This document shows, in pieces, positions 49,101 to 60,689 of a DNA stretch of 64,000 nt (within the stretch, counting starts at the first letter, position 1; each line of letters starts with the position of its first letter). The notes below the pieces were generated by a model. The model searched no databases and was not told the origin of the DNA. It saw only the letters and a list, made by a program, of their open reading frames with translations. Both the position numbers and the translations under genes were made by a program. The stretch is from contig OX387201.1 in assembly GCA_947561715.1 (NCBI GenBank), positions 13,096,001 to 13,160,000 on the forward strand. Reading direction: 5' to 3'. Source of the stretch: Ascidia mentula (lineage: Eukaryota; Chordata; Ascidiacea; Phlebobranchia; Ascidiidae).

Positions 49101-50290
49101 ATGCTTTCCAGTGAAACATCAGTGTTTACGATGCTTCTTCTTACTTCATTTCGACTTTACGCGGTTAAAAACGTGAGTATCCATATTGCAAACGCGTCCA
49201 AGTCAAATATATATCACACCAAATATTTTCGCTTGCAGCCATTTAAAGCCTCGTTTAAACCCACAATGAAAACCGTCATTCTAGCTATACTCTTGGCTTG
49301 GGCATTTTCATTTATTCTTGTACTGATTCCTCTTATCTCCCGGCTCCAACATTTGTTTCAAGTAAAAGCGTGGATGAAAGAAAATCCATTCTTTGAGAGT
49401 GCTGTCGTTGATATTTCTAGTTGGTTCAACCGTGCTTTGTTGCGTGTATAAGCCTGGATTAATTTTTATTAAATTGTTTTGCTTCAGAAATGCACACCTT
49501 TACGCAGCAATTTGTCACCATGCATCACAATCTCACTTATAACAATTCTGTTGCACTGAATCAAGCGTTGATGAAAATCCACTCCGCTCATTCCTGGGAA
49601 GACTACTTGGCTATCCTCAACAATCACAACTATGCTGCTCACTTCAACGTATCAGGATATTTCGGGTAGTTTAGTTACATGCATGGTAATTAGCTATTTT
49701 TAGCAAACCGATTGTTTTGCGGCTTTACAGATTCTACAGCAGCAACAGCGTTTGTATCAGCAAGATATTTGTAACACCTGCGGACAAAGCTTGGGGTTAT
49801 TCCATTGCCATAACTACCCTTAATTTTGCCGGTTTTGTGTTTGTGGCACTGACTTATGCATGGATTTACAAACGGTCCAGACATAGTTCGAAACTGGTCA
49901 ACGAAGGAAGTGGCATAAAAACGTCACCACAAAACAAAGGTAGAATTACGCTTTTTCTTTGAATCACCACCTTTGCAGAACTTCTTCTTTGCAGAAATGC
50001 AGAAGAAAATAATCAGGTTAATCATTACGGATTTTCTTTGCTGGATTCCAATATCTGTAATGTCTTTTTTAAACCTGGGTGGAGTTTCCCTACCGCCTGT
50101 GATGTATGCTGTGTCCGCGATCATCTTGCTCCCCATCAACAGCTCCCTTAACCCTCTTGTATACTCCAACACACTTAGATTTATTTACGCCAACATCAAG
50201 AATAAACTGCTTCGCTGTTGTGGGTCACGACCTAATGGAGTATCACGGACGCCAGCTTCATTTGTTCAAACGCAAAATGCAACTTTATGA
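43189..50290 (+). CDS. LDLa-rich rhodopsin-family GPCR (GRL101/relaxin-receptor-like, no LRRs)
   Basis: Exons: 43189-43240 (signal peptide MILIVVILLATTFCFGQ), 43679-43814, 43927-44262, 44407-44592, 44776-45169, 45237-45413, 46080-46179, 47642-47998, 48126-48257, 48319-48483, 48876-49172, 49239-49443, 49488-49665, 49731-49939 and 49995-50290 (stop tga). All junctions checked keep phase. The ectodomain has repeated LDL-receptor class A modules (ICDGTNDCKDGTDE, VCDDIIDCSDKSDEC, VCDGEFNCPDMSDEC, ICDGSYDCLDNSDE, CDFTLNCDDGSDE, DCTDWSDEC). These run straight into TM1 (FLRAVVWIMALLAIGGNV). TM6 has DFLCWIPI and TM7 NPLVYS, like the glycoprotein hormone/relaxin receptor branch. No leucine-rich repeats lie between LDLa and TM1, unlike RXFP1/2. 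The D/E-R-Y position reads SFRLYAV. LDLa repeats bind calcium and ligands; the ligand here is unknown. Confidence 0.87.
46881..47134. mobile_element. hAT-family MITE with 8-bp target duplication
   Basis: The element spans 46889-47126 (238 bp) in an intron of the LDLa GPCR. Terminal inverted repeats are caggggttcttaacct and aggttaagaaacactg, about 16 bp with two mismatches. Perfect 8-bp direct repeats, cactaatg, flank it at 46881-46888 and 47127-47134. Terminal CAG...CTG and an 8-bp duplication are typical of hAT transposons. It carries no transposase. The intact duplication suggests fairly recent insertion. Confidence 0.9.
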
Positions 50291-52284
50291 TAATGTTTTT
50301 TTACGTGTTAACAATACTTTCCAACCATAAAACTATAACTTTGTTCTTGGTAAAATACTTTTGATTAGGGTAAAACAAGTTACTGATTAAAAAAAATGAG
50401 TTGATCTATTATTCATTTTTCTGGAAAAAACAATAAAACACATCTTTGGTAGAAAAAAATAGATCAGTAACCCCGTTTACATGACGGTTTAAGACGGCTT
50501 CGAAGCTGACTCGCCGATCCGACTCTCTCGTTTTCGGCGAAGAGAAAAAGGCAAGCGTCTTAAGCCGTCTCGGCCTTCGATCTAACGCGGAGAGTGGTTT
50601 ACGGGACAGCTTAAGCGATTAAGTCAGCTTAAACCCAGTAGCGACAAGTGCCGCGAAGAAGTTAGGATTAGGTAATTTGTTTATGAGGTTGTGCGTTGAG
50701 GGTTTGCTGTTTACAATAAACCTTAAAAGTAATAAACTAGTTCTAGTACAACTACGTAAGTATACTCTATGCTGCAGGGGCGAGAAGGATGTGCTTACTC
50801 GAGTTAATTTTGATAAATACTGCGCAAGTGTTAAATGAATTGTACAAGCATCAAGATACAAAAAAGCAACATTCGTTTTGAGGACCTAAGTTGCATTTTG
50901 GAGACCTGAAGGAAATAAATGCATTGCAGGAATGCTGACACTTGCTTGAAAGAAGAATGCACTTGTGTTAACTGTTTTCATTTGCTGCTGGATGTGCTAT
51001 AATATAACAAGTCAATGCAAACTGGTTGTTTATTCATATTTAGGCTACTGCATCTCAATTATGCAAGGATTATGTGAACAACAATCAACCATAAAATACA
51101 AAAGCAGGCTTATGTAAACCTTTTCTGTTTGTCAAAATAAAACAAATATGACAAGAATGCCATGACACAAGTTTATGTGATGTAACTATCACATCTTCTG
51201 TATATTTGTTTCAAATTAATTAACATTGGGCTGGTATGAAACATTCCATTCAGTCTTTTCTGACACTCAATTGTACATGGGATTACGGGATTAAGACAGC
51301 TTCTGAAAAGGATCCTGTGAAGAAGGACAGAGATAATTAATACTACTAAACATGAAATTTTCACTTGAATACTCTTACCATGGTGTAGTTGTGAACATAT
51401 TCCAGGAAAATGCAGCCTTTTAGTTTAATCATCTATTATATCTGGCAAAGTAAACTCACATTATAATCAAGGACCAATTTGCAGCAACCATTTGCGTAAA
51501 CTAACTGCCAATAACTTTTCTCTGCATGCTTAGATTAGAAATATTGATAATTTATTTAGTACAGAGTCTGAATTTGCAGCCTGTCAGCCCGAGACAGCTT
51601 AACTTAAGCTGACTTAAAAGCCCCATGTAAATTCGTCGTTTTCGCGCGTCGAATTTGAAAATCACGTGACCCGGTCATGAGTCGACTTGATGCTCAAGTC
51701 GACTTGGCCATGTAAACAGGGTTAGTGAATTATAATTTTTTCTTGGTCAAAAAACCCTAATTATCAGGATAAAGTGGTTTGTAGAACCTTAAAAATAAAC
51801 AAGAAGCCCATGTTGTAATCAAAAACTACTCTTGAGCTTGGAGAAATATCATCTATGCAAAGTCATAAAGAGACTTCTACTACTTTGAAGCAGTAGTGTA
51901 ATTGCATCATTAAAATTTATTGCAGTATGTTTTAACAGTACAACTAAAAAGATTGGTGGCAAAGACGCGTAACAAAAATTTTGTGTAAAAGGCTGATGAT
52001 TTATAAGACTTAATATTTTAAACTTTACTCATACAAGTTTACGACCTCATCGCACAATCAAACAACACAGTTTTAAACTGAAATGTGAACGTTATTGATT
52101 GTTTTTCCATTATTATGCCAGAGAAAACATGCACTGCATTGCTTTCAAACACTCAAAAATTCATATAATATAAACAATAGACATGTTTTTTTTCAAAGAA
52201 ACAACTCTAAAAAGCAAATAAAATTAAGGATAAAAAGCAATAAACTTTCACATTGCCAAAAGTAAATAACATCTGTACATAGTG
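50291..52284. other. Intergenic between the LDLa GPCR and dymeclin 3' ends
   Basis: Convergent 3' ends with no gene recognised. Most of the left half is taken up by the inverted-repeat element at 50468-51724. The remainder is AT-rich. Confidence 0.5.
50468..51724. mobile_element. Element bounded by inverted repeats, about 1.26 kb, class unknown
   Basis: Outer ends: taaccccgtttacatg (50468-50483) and catgtaaacagggtta (51709-51724), reverse complements with one mismatch. Inside, more inverted similarity is visible, for example gacagcttaag...agtcagcttaa near 50606-50635 against cagcttaacttaagctgactt near 51597-51617. The GC-rich CpG-bearing ends (cgccgatccgactctctcg) contrast with the AT-rich core. 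No open frame for a transposase and no convincing target duplication were found. Probably a non-autonomous DNA transposon. Confidence 0.65.
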
Positions 52285-54339
52285 TTATTCCAGTGCAAAC
52301 AACTGCACACAACCTGGATTCCAGAACATTCCACTTTTATTAAAGATTAGTGACCAAATGTAAGGAACAAAAAACTCCTCGGGGCAATCTTCTTCTACAT
52401 ACCTAAACTTTAGCTCAGGAAATTTGTGAAGTCTGTGGGATGGCAATTGAACAGTTGCATCACGAATGACTTCATGCACCTCTTCAATTGTCATTGTTTG
52501 TTTGTCAAACTGGTTTAGTCTGTCCGTAAAATAACTGATGATTGTATCAATGTTTTGAAGTACATCTTGAAAACATGGGTACTGTCGGAGGCGCTCAAAA
52601 GCGTCACGCTTGTGCAACAGAGCATATACCAAATTTACATTATGACGTAGTGCACCTTCGGTAAGACACGAATTTACTATCTCTAACAGCATCCTTATAA
52701 CTTCTTCTAGAATATTTAGATCAGCTGCAAATTCTTTTTCAGAATCCATGTTAATTGCTACACCATCCTCAACATGATTTTGAGGGCTGGCATGTGCCAA
52801 ACCAACAACTTTTTCCAGGGCCCTTTTGTGCTTTTTAGAAAGTAGAGTTATTAAACTAAAGATTCTTTGTGCAGCATAAACATTGATATCCTTAAAATGG
52901 GCAGACATATTGGCAAGTGCAGCAAGGCAGTTGGTGTGCAAGTAGCGATCTCGCATCTGACACATGTTGAACTGAATTGTGCGCACTACTACAAGAATTA
53001 CAAGATCACCAAGACTCACATTGGATAGCAATCGGTCAGTGTACCATCCAACTCCCTGCAGGTTTATTTCATGGACACCTTTGTTAAAACTGTCGTCTTC
53101 AGTTAAAATAAGAAGCACTATCAAAGCCATATAAATGTGATGAGAGTTCTGAGATGGAGCAGAATAGAGAATTTTCAGAATTGGTATCACCAAAGTATCA
53201 GCATCAGTTTTTGACAAGATGTAGGTTTTAACATCCTGGTTTCCATGTAATAAGGCATACAACAAGAGGGTACCAGCTTCGTATTGTTGTGTAGTACACA
53301 GTGTTTTAAACAACCTGGAAAAGTTGATGTAAAATGATGGAGATGGCAAAGACGTTGAATCTTTTCTAGATCCCTGTCTGCCTTGAATATGACGAAAACT
53401 ATACAATGCAGTCTTGTAAGGATTGGAATTATCCTTAAAATTATGATTAGTAAGGGCCAAAATTAGCAAAGCACTTTGATGACCTAGGGTGGGTTTGGAA
53501 ACTTCTTGAATTTTTAACTCATCTTTAGCATCCTGTCGAAAATTCATTACAGAAAACACGCTTGATGCAACAGCAGAAGCTAAACCAAGCACTATACTGC
53601 CCCCCTCACTGCTTTGCTGGCTGTTTGGTAATGGTCTTTGTTCAACAAAGTTTTGGACCAAGGCTTTCATTATTGTGTTGGATCTTTGAATGCAGGAATC
53701 ACTTATAAAACAACCATACAACTGTCCACTCATAGTAGGTGAAGGCACAAACATTTGCACTGATAGCAATACCAACAATATGTTAAGAGATTCCATATGC
53801 AATGGGTAGGTTATTTCCAGGATAGGTACATGCATTATTACATCCATCAGTGCAGATATCAAAGGTTCCATATAATTAATTGCAGATGAACCTTCAAATA
53901 TCGAGCCACTTGTCAAGTCATTTTTGCGGTCCTCTAAAGACCTTGCTTCAAACTGATCCATAATTTTTTCTTCTGTCATATTTTCAGCAAGAAATTTACA
54001 TAAATGCCGTATAATAAAAAGAGCATTGCATGACTGCCAAATAAACAGTCTGTCATCGCACTCAGCAGAGGATTTAAGTTCTGATGCTCTGGAAAGGAAA
54101 ACTTTTATCAATGAAGTGAAATTTCCAGTGTGTTGGTTGTGTTCGACCAAACACTTGCAAAATGCCTCCGTCACTTCTTCCAAAGCAATTTGCTCTGATC
54201 GGCTGACTGGAGCAGATAGTTGAAATGAGAAAAGTTGATTCCAAAACGGTTCATTCTCAGATATCGTGCTTTTGTTGGCAAGTCTTGTCAAATATTCATT
54301 TTCCCGTAGCTGTGCAAAGGAACTGCAGCCAATTCCCAT
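52285..54339 (-). CDS. DYM: Dymeclin
   Basis: A single uninterrupted 684-residue frame from ATG 54339 to the stop at 52285. Length and sequence match dymeclin over the whole protein: start MGIGCSSFAQLRENEYLTRL, then SENEPFWNQLFSF, LIKVFLSRASELK, YMALIVLLILTEDDSFN, LHTNCLAALANMSAHF, FPELKFRYVEEDCPEEFFVPY, and a C-terminus with WNPG and QLFALE. The N-terminal MG followed by small residues suits N-myristoylation, which the human protein uses to attach to Golgi membranes. Dymeclin acts in Golgi organisation and trafficking; human loss causes Dyggve-Melchior-Clausen dysplasia. The CDS has no introns, whereas vertebrate DYM has many. A splice-acceptor-like attgcag ends one base before the ATG, so the 5' end may be joined by cis- or trans-splicing. 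Confidence 0.97.
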   Translation of the reverse strand: MGIGCSSFAQLRENEYLTRLANKSTISENEPFWNQLFSFQLSAPVSRSEQIALEEVTEAFCKCLVEHNQHTGNFTSLIKVFLSRASELKSSAECDDRLFIWQSCNALFIIRHLCKFLAENMTEEKIMDQFEARSLEDRKNDLTSGSIFEGSSAINYMEPLISALMDVIMHVPILEITYPLHMESLNILLVLLSVQMFVPSPTMSGQLYGCFISDSCIQRSNTIMKALVQNFVEQRPLPNSQQSSEGGSIVLGLASAVASSVFSVMNFRQDAKDELKIQEVSKPTLGHQSALLILALTNHNFKDNSNPYKTALYSFRHIQGRQGSRKDSTSLPSPSFYINFSRLFKTLCTTQQYEAGTLLLYALLHGNQDVKTYILSKTDADTLVIPILKILYSAPSQNSHHIYMALIVLLILTEDDSFNKGVHEINLQGVGWYTDRLLSNVSLGDLVILVVVRTIQFNMCQMRDRYLHTNCLAALANMSAHFKDINVYAAQRIFSLITLLSKKHKRALEKVVGLAHASPQNHVEDGVAINMDSEKEFAADLNILEEVIRMLLEIVNSCLTEGALRHNVNLVYALLHKRDAFERLRQYPCFQDVLQNIDTIISYFTDRLNQFDKQTMTIEEVHEVIRDATVQLPSHRLHKFPELKFRYVEEDCPEEFFVPYIWSLIFNKSGMFWNPGCVQLFALE

Positions 54340-55520
54340 ACTGCAATGTAAAGCTTGCTGCCAACTAAATCATGATCTAAAACAGATCAACAATAAAAAT
54401 CGATTACACGATTTTTAGAATAGCCTATGTTCTAATTCGCTTTTCAAAAAAAAATATTTACAAATTACAAAAAATTAACGTGAGGAGATTTGCGCAAATT
54501 ATTTAAATCCCACGTGCATTAACATAATTTAAAACACAAATTTTTTCACATCAACTCCTACCTAAGATTAGAACATTCTTAGTCTCACCAGAGTGTGACA
54601 CTACTTAGTATTAGTAGTCTATGCCTCTGGTCTCACAACATAAATATTGACGTCACGTTACACAGCTTTTAAAATCGCATGACCGTAACAAAACTGTACG
54701 TCGACACGTCACTTGACAAAATTATGCAATATAATGAATATTATTTTCATTAGGTTGTACATATTTAAAGTTTTGTGGCACCAAGGCAAGTGGTGTTAAT
54801 TTTTTTTCAAAAGACGTCAAGATGCAACCTGTTAAGTTATTTTGTTAATTATTTTTTGTCTTGCTTACATTTCCGAGTCAAAATAAAAAAATTTATTGGA
54901 TCGACATCCGCAGCATCACCAATTTAAAAAAACATTTGACATAATGACAAAAGGTTGTCTGTTCCGGAAACTGAGACTTAATGGGTTTTGTCACACCAAT
55001 TTTGTCGTTTCAAACGAAGCAAGGTAAACAGGAAAAGAATAAAGTACACAAAACCGAAATCATGATTCAAAGCGGAATAATATAAGAATAAGCCACAACA
55101 CGGTAAATATCACTAATTCCGATAGCGATTGGTTTGATTACTGTAGATTGATATTTAACATATTTAATTTTAATAAAAACACGGCAAGGAAAGCTGGTGC
55201 TTTTACAGAGAACGTAGGTAAATTAAGAAATCAGCAATTCCCTAAAATGTAAAACAATGAAATACATATGCGTTACAGTTATATAAAAACAACAACTACA
55301 GTGTGCCGAACATGATTATACGGCAAAAATACTAATACGCTTAAATATATACTGTGGTTGCAATAGTACAACTAGCTGGTACAAAAAAATTGCATAAATA
55401 TAAAATAATGCTTTTCGATGTAGTCGTTGTTTTTTAGTGCTTACAACCAAATCCTCAGTACGCGTGGGAAACTAGTTCATCAAAACAAATTAAACGATTG
55501 ACTTCGTAAGTCATTATTTA
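54340..55520. other. Intergenic: dymeclin 5' side and chondroitin synthase 3' side
   Basis: Contains the presumed DYM promoter on its left and the 3' UTR of the chondroitin synthase on its right. No open frame of note was seen. Confidence 0.5.
54648..54655. promoter_or_regulatory. CRE-like palindrome upstream of dymeclin
   Basis: Full TGACGTCA, about 310 bp upstream of the DYM start codon. Matches the CREB/ATF consensus; function is not shown. Confidence 0.35.
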
Positions 55521-58500
55521 TCACATGTGGTTGTGAGAAAAAAAGGTTTTAGCAAGACAGGTCTGGCTAGCAAAATGACTGGCTTTGGTCCGTCGGCAAG
55601 CTCGCGCCTGCTCTCCAATCAATGACGGGTCACAATACTTGGAGTGGAAAATGTGTATCAAATCTGCTTGCTTGGCTCGGAATACATTAATTCCTGATTT
55701 AAGAAAAGATAAATACAGACGAATGTCTTCTTCCCCCCAACCTTCAATAGTTAAATCAAATCCGCCCGCTTTAAGAAAGTCTGACTTGTAAAAACAAGCA
55801 ATACCGTATCCGAAATCACGCCAAAAGCCCAAATCCTCTCCAAGCTCCAATGGGCGTTGTTTAATCAGCTCGCGGATTCTAGATCGTCCGTGCGAAGCAT
55901 CCACCGCTGGATTCGCAGCACGGAACAACGACGCTTCGTCGGCACTTCTTGCGAGGCCGCCGTTGTAGCAAAGTCTATCAGGGTCGTATTGACTGTATGG
56001 AATAGGGTACCACGCCTTTTCGTGCTTTTTTGTGTTTCGTCTGCACTGCGCGACAAGCTGGGGGGTTACGATCATGTCGATGTCCATGAAGAAAATAATG
56101 TCATTAGCTGCCGCTACCAAAGATCCTAGTTGAAGACCTGCAGTAAAAGTTAGATTAGTTGTCAAACCTTAGTTATCTGTTATATTAAAGATAAATTTCC
56201 CTCAAATAAATAACTGCTACCGGCCAGTTTACAAATAGATATGTAAACGAGTTCGCACAACGCAATTAAAACATAGATACACTCACAATTTTGGTTGACC
56301 AAATATTTTGAAACATAGCCAATAATAAACACCATCTCACCTGCACCGCGTGAAAATTTACGATCGCTATCCGAGACCACATGATAACGCAACAGATCGG
56401 TGCCATACGTTTTCTGGTATGATTTTATCAACAAAACTGTAGCACGATTTATTCCAAGGTCATCTCCACTGACGGACTCAAATATAACAATGACAAGTTG
56501 GACATTAGCGTTCAAAGGATCACTTGCTGTTCCTGTATGAATGGGAATCAAAAAATTTTTCTCATAGCTTTGCATAAATCGTTCCAATGTACTGTAACGT
56601 CCTTGCAGAGGTATGACAAATACAACTTTGCTATCTGCTGTACTGAATACTTGACCAGGAAGCTTTCCATCCCACACTTGTTTATGTGAACTTTTAATCT
56701 CTTCCACACTAACAGGTTTATTTCTTCTTTCTGGGCCTGCACCAAATATCCCTCCAAAGCTATCCTGTATCTTCAACAAGTTTCTTGAGTCAACAAACTC
56801 TCCAATAGTCGTGTTTACCTCTTCCATTAGTGTCACACCAAATGAAACTTGGGCATGAGTGTGACAATAGCAGAATCCACAGTTTTCACCACTGTGTGTT
56901 GTTACAATCTGGAATCCATTAAATGCTGCTTGCAAATATCCATGCATGAACTTTTTGTTGTTCAATGGAAAATTAGGACAGGCATCTTTAAGTAACTTGT
57001 CTTCGATTTCGGTCAAGTAGATTTTTAGTGCATCTTGCTCCCTCTTAGAATGACCTGAATATAGAACAATGCACGCAAATAAAGAAAAAAGAAAATGTGA
57101 ACCAAAAAGATTTAAATATTCAAGGAATAAGTTTGCAAAAAATTTGTTGCAAAGATTCTTAGAGGTAGGTATCCATATTCAACTTTATAACTTAGCATGT
57201 GCTATTTACCTCTCATGGGTACGATTGGGTCTGGCTGATGTCGATAATACTTATCCCAAAATGTCCACGGAAATTTGGAGGAGAAACGATGCAATATGGG
57301 ATGTATTGGTTGCCATGACACAGAAGATGGCCATGACTTGTACACCATACCATTTCCAGGAGATTCATCAAATAGGCCCAATATTAGTGCAAAGTCAGAG
57401 TTTGCTGATTTTGGATTTAAGTCTGTTGCCTAGATAGAATGCAAAAGTACATTTAAACTAAAGGTGGTATAAACTGTATATGTATATATACAAAAGATTT
57501 TTTTTTAGTTTAATTGGGTGTAGGTTGCTATACCAGCAGACAATGTAAATATTTTTTGAGTCAAATAAAGCCAACTTTGCTGCAATAAAGTTTTTTAAAT
57601 CTGCATGGGTTTTACTTTATGTTAGATAAGGACACATTTATTGTTTAAAACAATACAATAACAATCTTAAAATTGTTTAAATAGAGCTAGGTAAACATTG
57701 TGCGACACAAGTTTGTAATATGTTACCCATTAAATCACATCCACAAGTACAAGTCAATAAGCAGTTATTGCATTATTTCAAAACCAAGGCAAAATATTTA
57801 TCATTTAACATAAACTGTACAAGTAGCACCTTACAGACTTTTTAATATTGCTTTGTTTGTGTGTTTAGAAAAAATGTTTCATACAAAACACAATTAGAAA
57901 GTGGCCTGTCACAAACAAACCTATTTTAAGAACATAGTCTTTACTACGGTGGACCAAATAAAAGCTTGAATTAGTAAAAATTTTTAGAACTTCTTATCAC
58001 CTACAAGGCATTATAAAATGTTTTGTAACTACCTTTTCAATTTGCAGTAGAGACTTCATAGCATCAATATCATATTGAAGCTGAGCTGTTCGTTTTAGCA
58101 TTGTCTGGATGTGCTTCTCCAACACATACTTGTGTAGTGAATGTAGGAGGGGTGCTGTTTTGATAGCATGATATGTAGCTATTCTGCTTATATCGATTTG
58201 CTTCAAATCATCCATCACTACATTGGTAACTAAGTTTTTCTGTGAAAATGCCAATTACAAACAGGTTACTGACTAATGGTTGATATTTAAACTTTGCAAA
58301 ATACTCATGTGTAATAAACTGGCACTTGAAAATAAGACAAAGAACTTTATTATAATTAATTTGTAACTTTCTGTTTCTTAACAAAACTATTTTGGATTTA
58401 TACGCTTTGATATTGGGAAAAAATAAACTTACATTGTCATATTGTTGGTAAAATAGTTCTTTTCCTTCCCAAGCAACGGGGATGATAACATTTTTTATTT

Positions 58501-59904
58501 GTTTCCATACACATCGGCCAATTTCTATATCTTCATGGGGTGAAAACATGTGCCTTATGCAATAGCTGAGTTCTGATCGAAGAATTTTTAAAAGTCCACG
58601 ACTGAAAATCATGCCTGGACCACCCATCAAATAAACCATACCTTCAATCACAAGATAATTAAAGTTTTTAGTGTTTGAAACAATTTGTTGTGTTAATGTT
58701 TATTCAAATTTAAAACTGTTAAAACACAACAAAACTTTTATATGTGTATATATTTAACGCAATTTCTTCACAAACAAACTATTTCCTACCCTTTTCCATG
58801 CCATCATCATTGTCCATTCCAAATCCAGGTGAACCAAAAAATATTGGCAAGCTGCTATTAATTTTGTTTAACACTGTTGTCAAATGAGAATAATCAATGT
58901 ATACATCATCATCAACTCTTAAAAACCATTCAAAGTCATTGATGTGCTGATCATACATGTGCTTGACTAACATAAAGCATTTCTTTTGTGGCGGGTAAGC
59001 AGTGTCATCTACACCCTGCAAGCTAAAAGTACAACTACTTTTTTATGATTGCATTGATAGAGTGATTTTTTTAGCTTTTGCATAAATTCACAGTGGAGAA
59101 CTTGCAAGTGTTAAATTGTTCATTAAAAAAATTTCTGTTTAGTTAAGTTGTTGTTTATATAATATTGTGGCATCAATGAATACAGTGGTACTATTTTGAC
59201 AATGGAATGTTGGCCAGTCTGCAGAATATGGCAGTTCCTGATGAGATCTCAGGCGACTAAGACCAACAGGCCCCTCTGCTTAGTGCAATTTGTTTTCAAA
59301 ATTGATTCCTGCAGTAATGCAGCTGTTTTTCATTGATTGTTATGTGTTTAGACATCCGCATGCCAAAATTTCCATGAGCAACTTGAACAACCCCTTTGGT
59401 TGCCATGCTCTGCACACTGGTATGTTGGGGGCTGGCCTAATTTATTCTTTATTTAATTAATACTCTAAACAATAATATACGTCACAATATTTGCATCAAT
59501 CCCATTTGGAATTGTCAATACTGATGCACTGGCATCAGCAAAAATTTCCACTTTCCATCCTCCTTTTTGCAACCATGTATCCAAAGCTCTTTGTGCACGG
59601 GTACTAACATATTTACCAGCAGACATCATACCTAAAATTTACGGAATTAAAAATCAGTAAACATATTTAGTGAATTAGTAAACATACCTAAGTAAATGTT
59701 TGAAGGAGGGGGAATGTATGTTCCATGACGGGGTCTGAAGTTTTTGGGCTCAGCACGAATTTCAGAATTACGCAAATATCTTTCCGATGAACAATTATCA
59801 TAAACAAGTCCAAACAATCGATCTTGAACTTCATAGAGACAGAGACCGACAGCAACGCCAAACAACATAAACAATAAATTTCTGAACAACGTTGCCCATC
59901 TCAT
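55521..59904 (-). CDS. CHSY1: Chondroitin sulfate synthase (CHSY family), complete
   Basis: Eight exons on the reverse strand, phase-consistent: 59688-59904, 59481-59631, 58790-59022, 58433-58641, 58033-58239, 57210-57429, 56341-57054 and 55521-56137, giving 855 residues. Type II layout: a short cytosolic start (MRWATLFRN), then the membrane span LLFMLFGVAVGLCLY. The first catalytic domain (GT31) has GVDDTAYPPQKK, then VDDDVYIDYSHL with its DDD metal site, MGGPGMIFSR and SPHEDIEIGRC. The second (GT7-like) has NDIIFFMDIDM, its D-x-D motif, then FWRDFGYGIACFY and GGFDLTIEGWGEEDIRL. Both acid motifs are intact, so both GlcUA and GalNAc transfer are plausible, unlike CHPF. The Golgi enzyme extends chondroitin chains. 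CHSY1 versus CHSY3 cannot be decided; tunicates may have one ancestor. Confidence 0.94.
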
Positions 59905-60689
59905 TGTTTTGACCAATTAACCCTTCTCCCTCCTGTTGACAAGGAAACGTAATTGGAGTTTAGCTCTTATGTTCATAATACCAATTAAAAGGAAATGGAT
60001 TTTAATTCTATCACAACACAGCATCAAATCAAATCCCTATTCCTCAGTCCTCACTCCTCACCATGTACAAATGATCTTTATGACGTAAAAGTTTTCAAGC
60101 TTGAGTAACCAAGTTTTTCTGACAGTTGTGACGTGACACGGCACTTAGGGGACATAATTTCATACATGACTGCAACAGACTTCCCTATGTTACATTTTGA
60201 AATGTAATATCTACGTACAGAGATTAGTGGGTGTATTTAAACAAAAAAAAATATAGAAATTGCTAATAACATGCTTAGGCTATGTGGGAGAAATAAGTTT
60301 GAAAAAGTACCATAGAATACTAAAACAGTATTCTATGAAAGTACCAAAGGTTAACAATTGGGTAGAAATTTCTACAGTATATCAAACATAGTTCTAATGT
60401 TTAGAAAACAGTTAATTTACTAAAATTAAAAGTAATGAATGCAATTTTTTGACACAGTCTAATATAGCGTAGGAACAACAAAAATGTAATATTCGATGAC
60501 TGATTGTGGTAGACGTGTTAAAATATTTTTGGAATCACTTCAGGGCAAGTAAATGGTTATGCATGTGTGATCAGTATATCTTTGTTATTGGTTTAAAAAT
60601 AGGTGCACTACACCCTTTTATGTGTCATAAATACTTCACTACAAACACTTTGGCGAAACACAGTTTACAACATATTGACATTGCCAAAA
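59905..60689. promoter_or_regulatory. Shared upstream region of divergent chondroitin synthase and MED4
   Basis: 785 bp between two start codons on opposite strands. It must hold both promoters. Half-CRE TGACGT sites occur near 60080 and 60128. A small hairpin lies at 60311-60337. Inferred from layout only. Confidence 0.45.
60311..60337. repeat. 11-bp perfect hairpin in the divergent promoter region
   Basis: Stem catagaatact at 60311-60321 and its reverse complement at 60327-60337, loop aaaac. It is flanked on both sides by aagtac. Confidence 0.6.
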
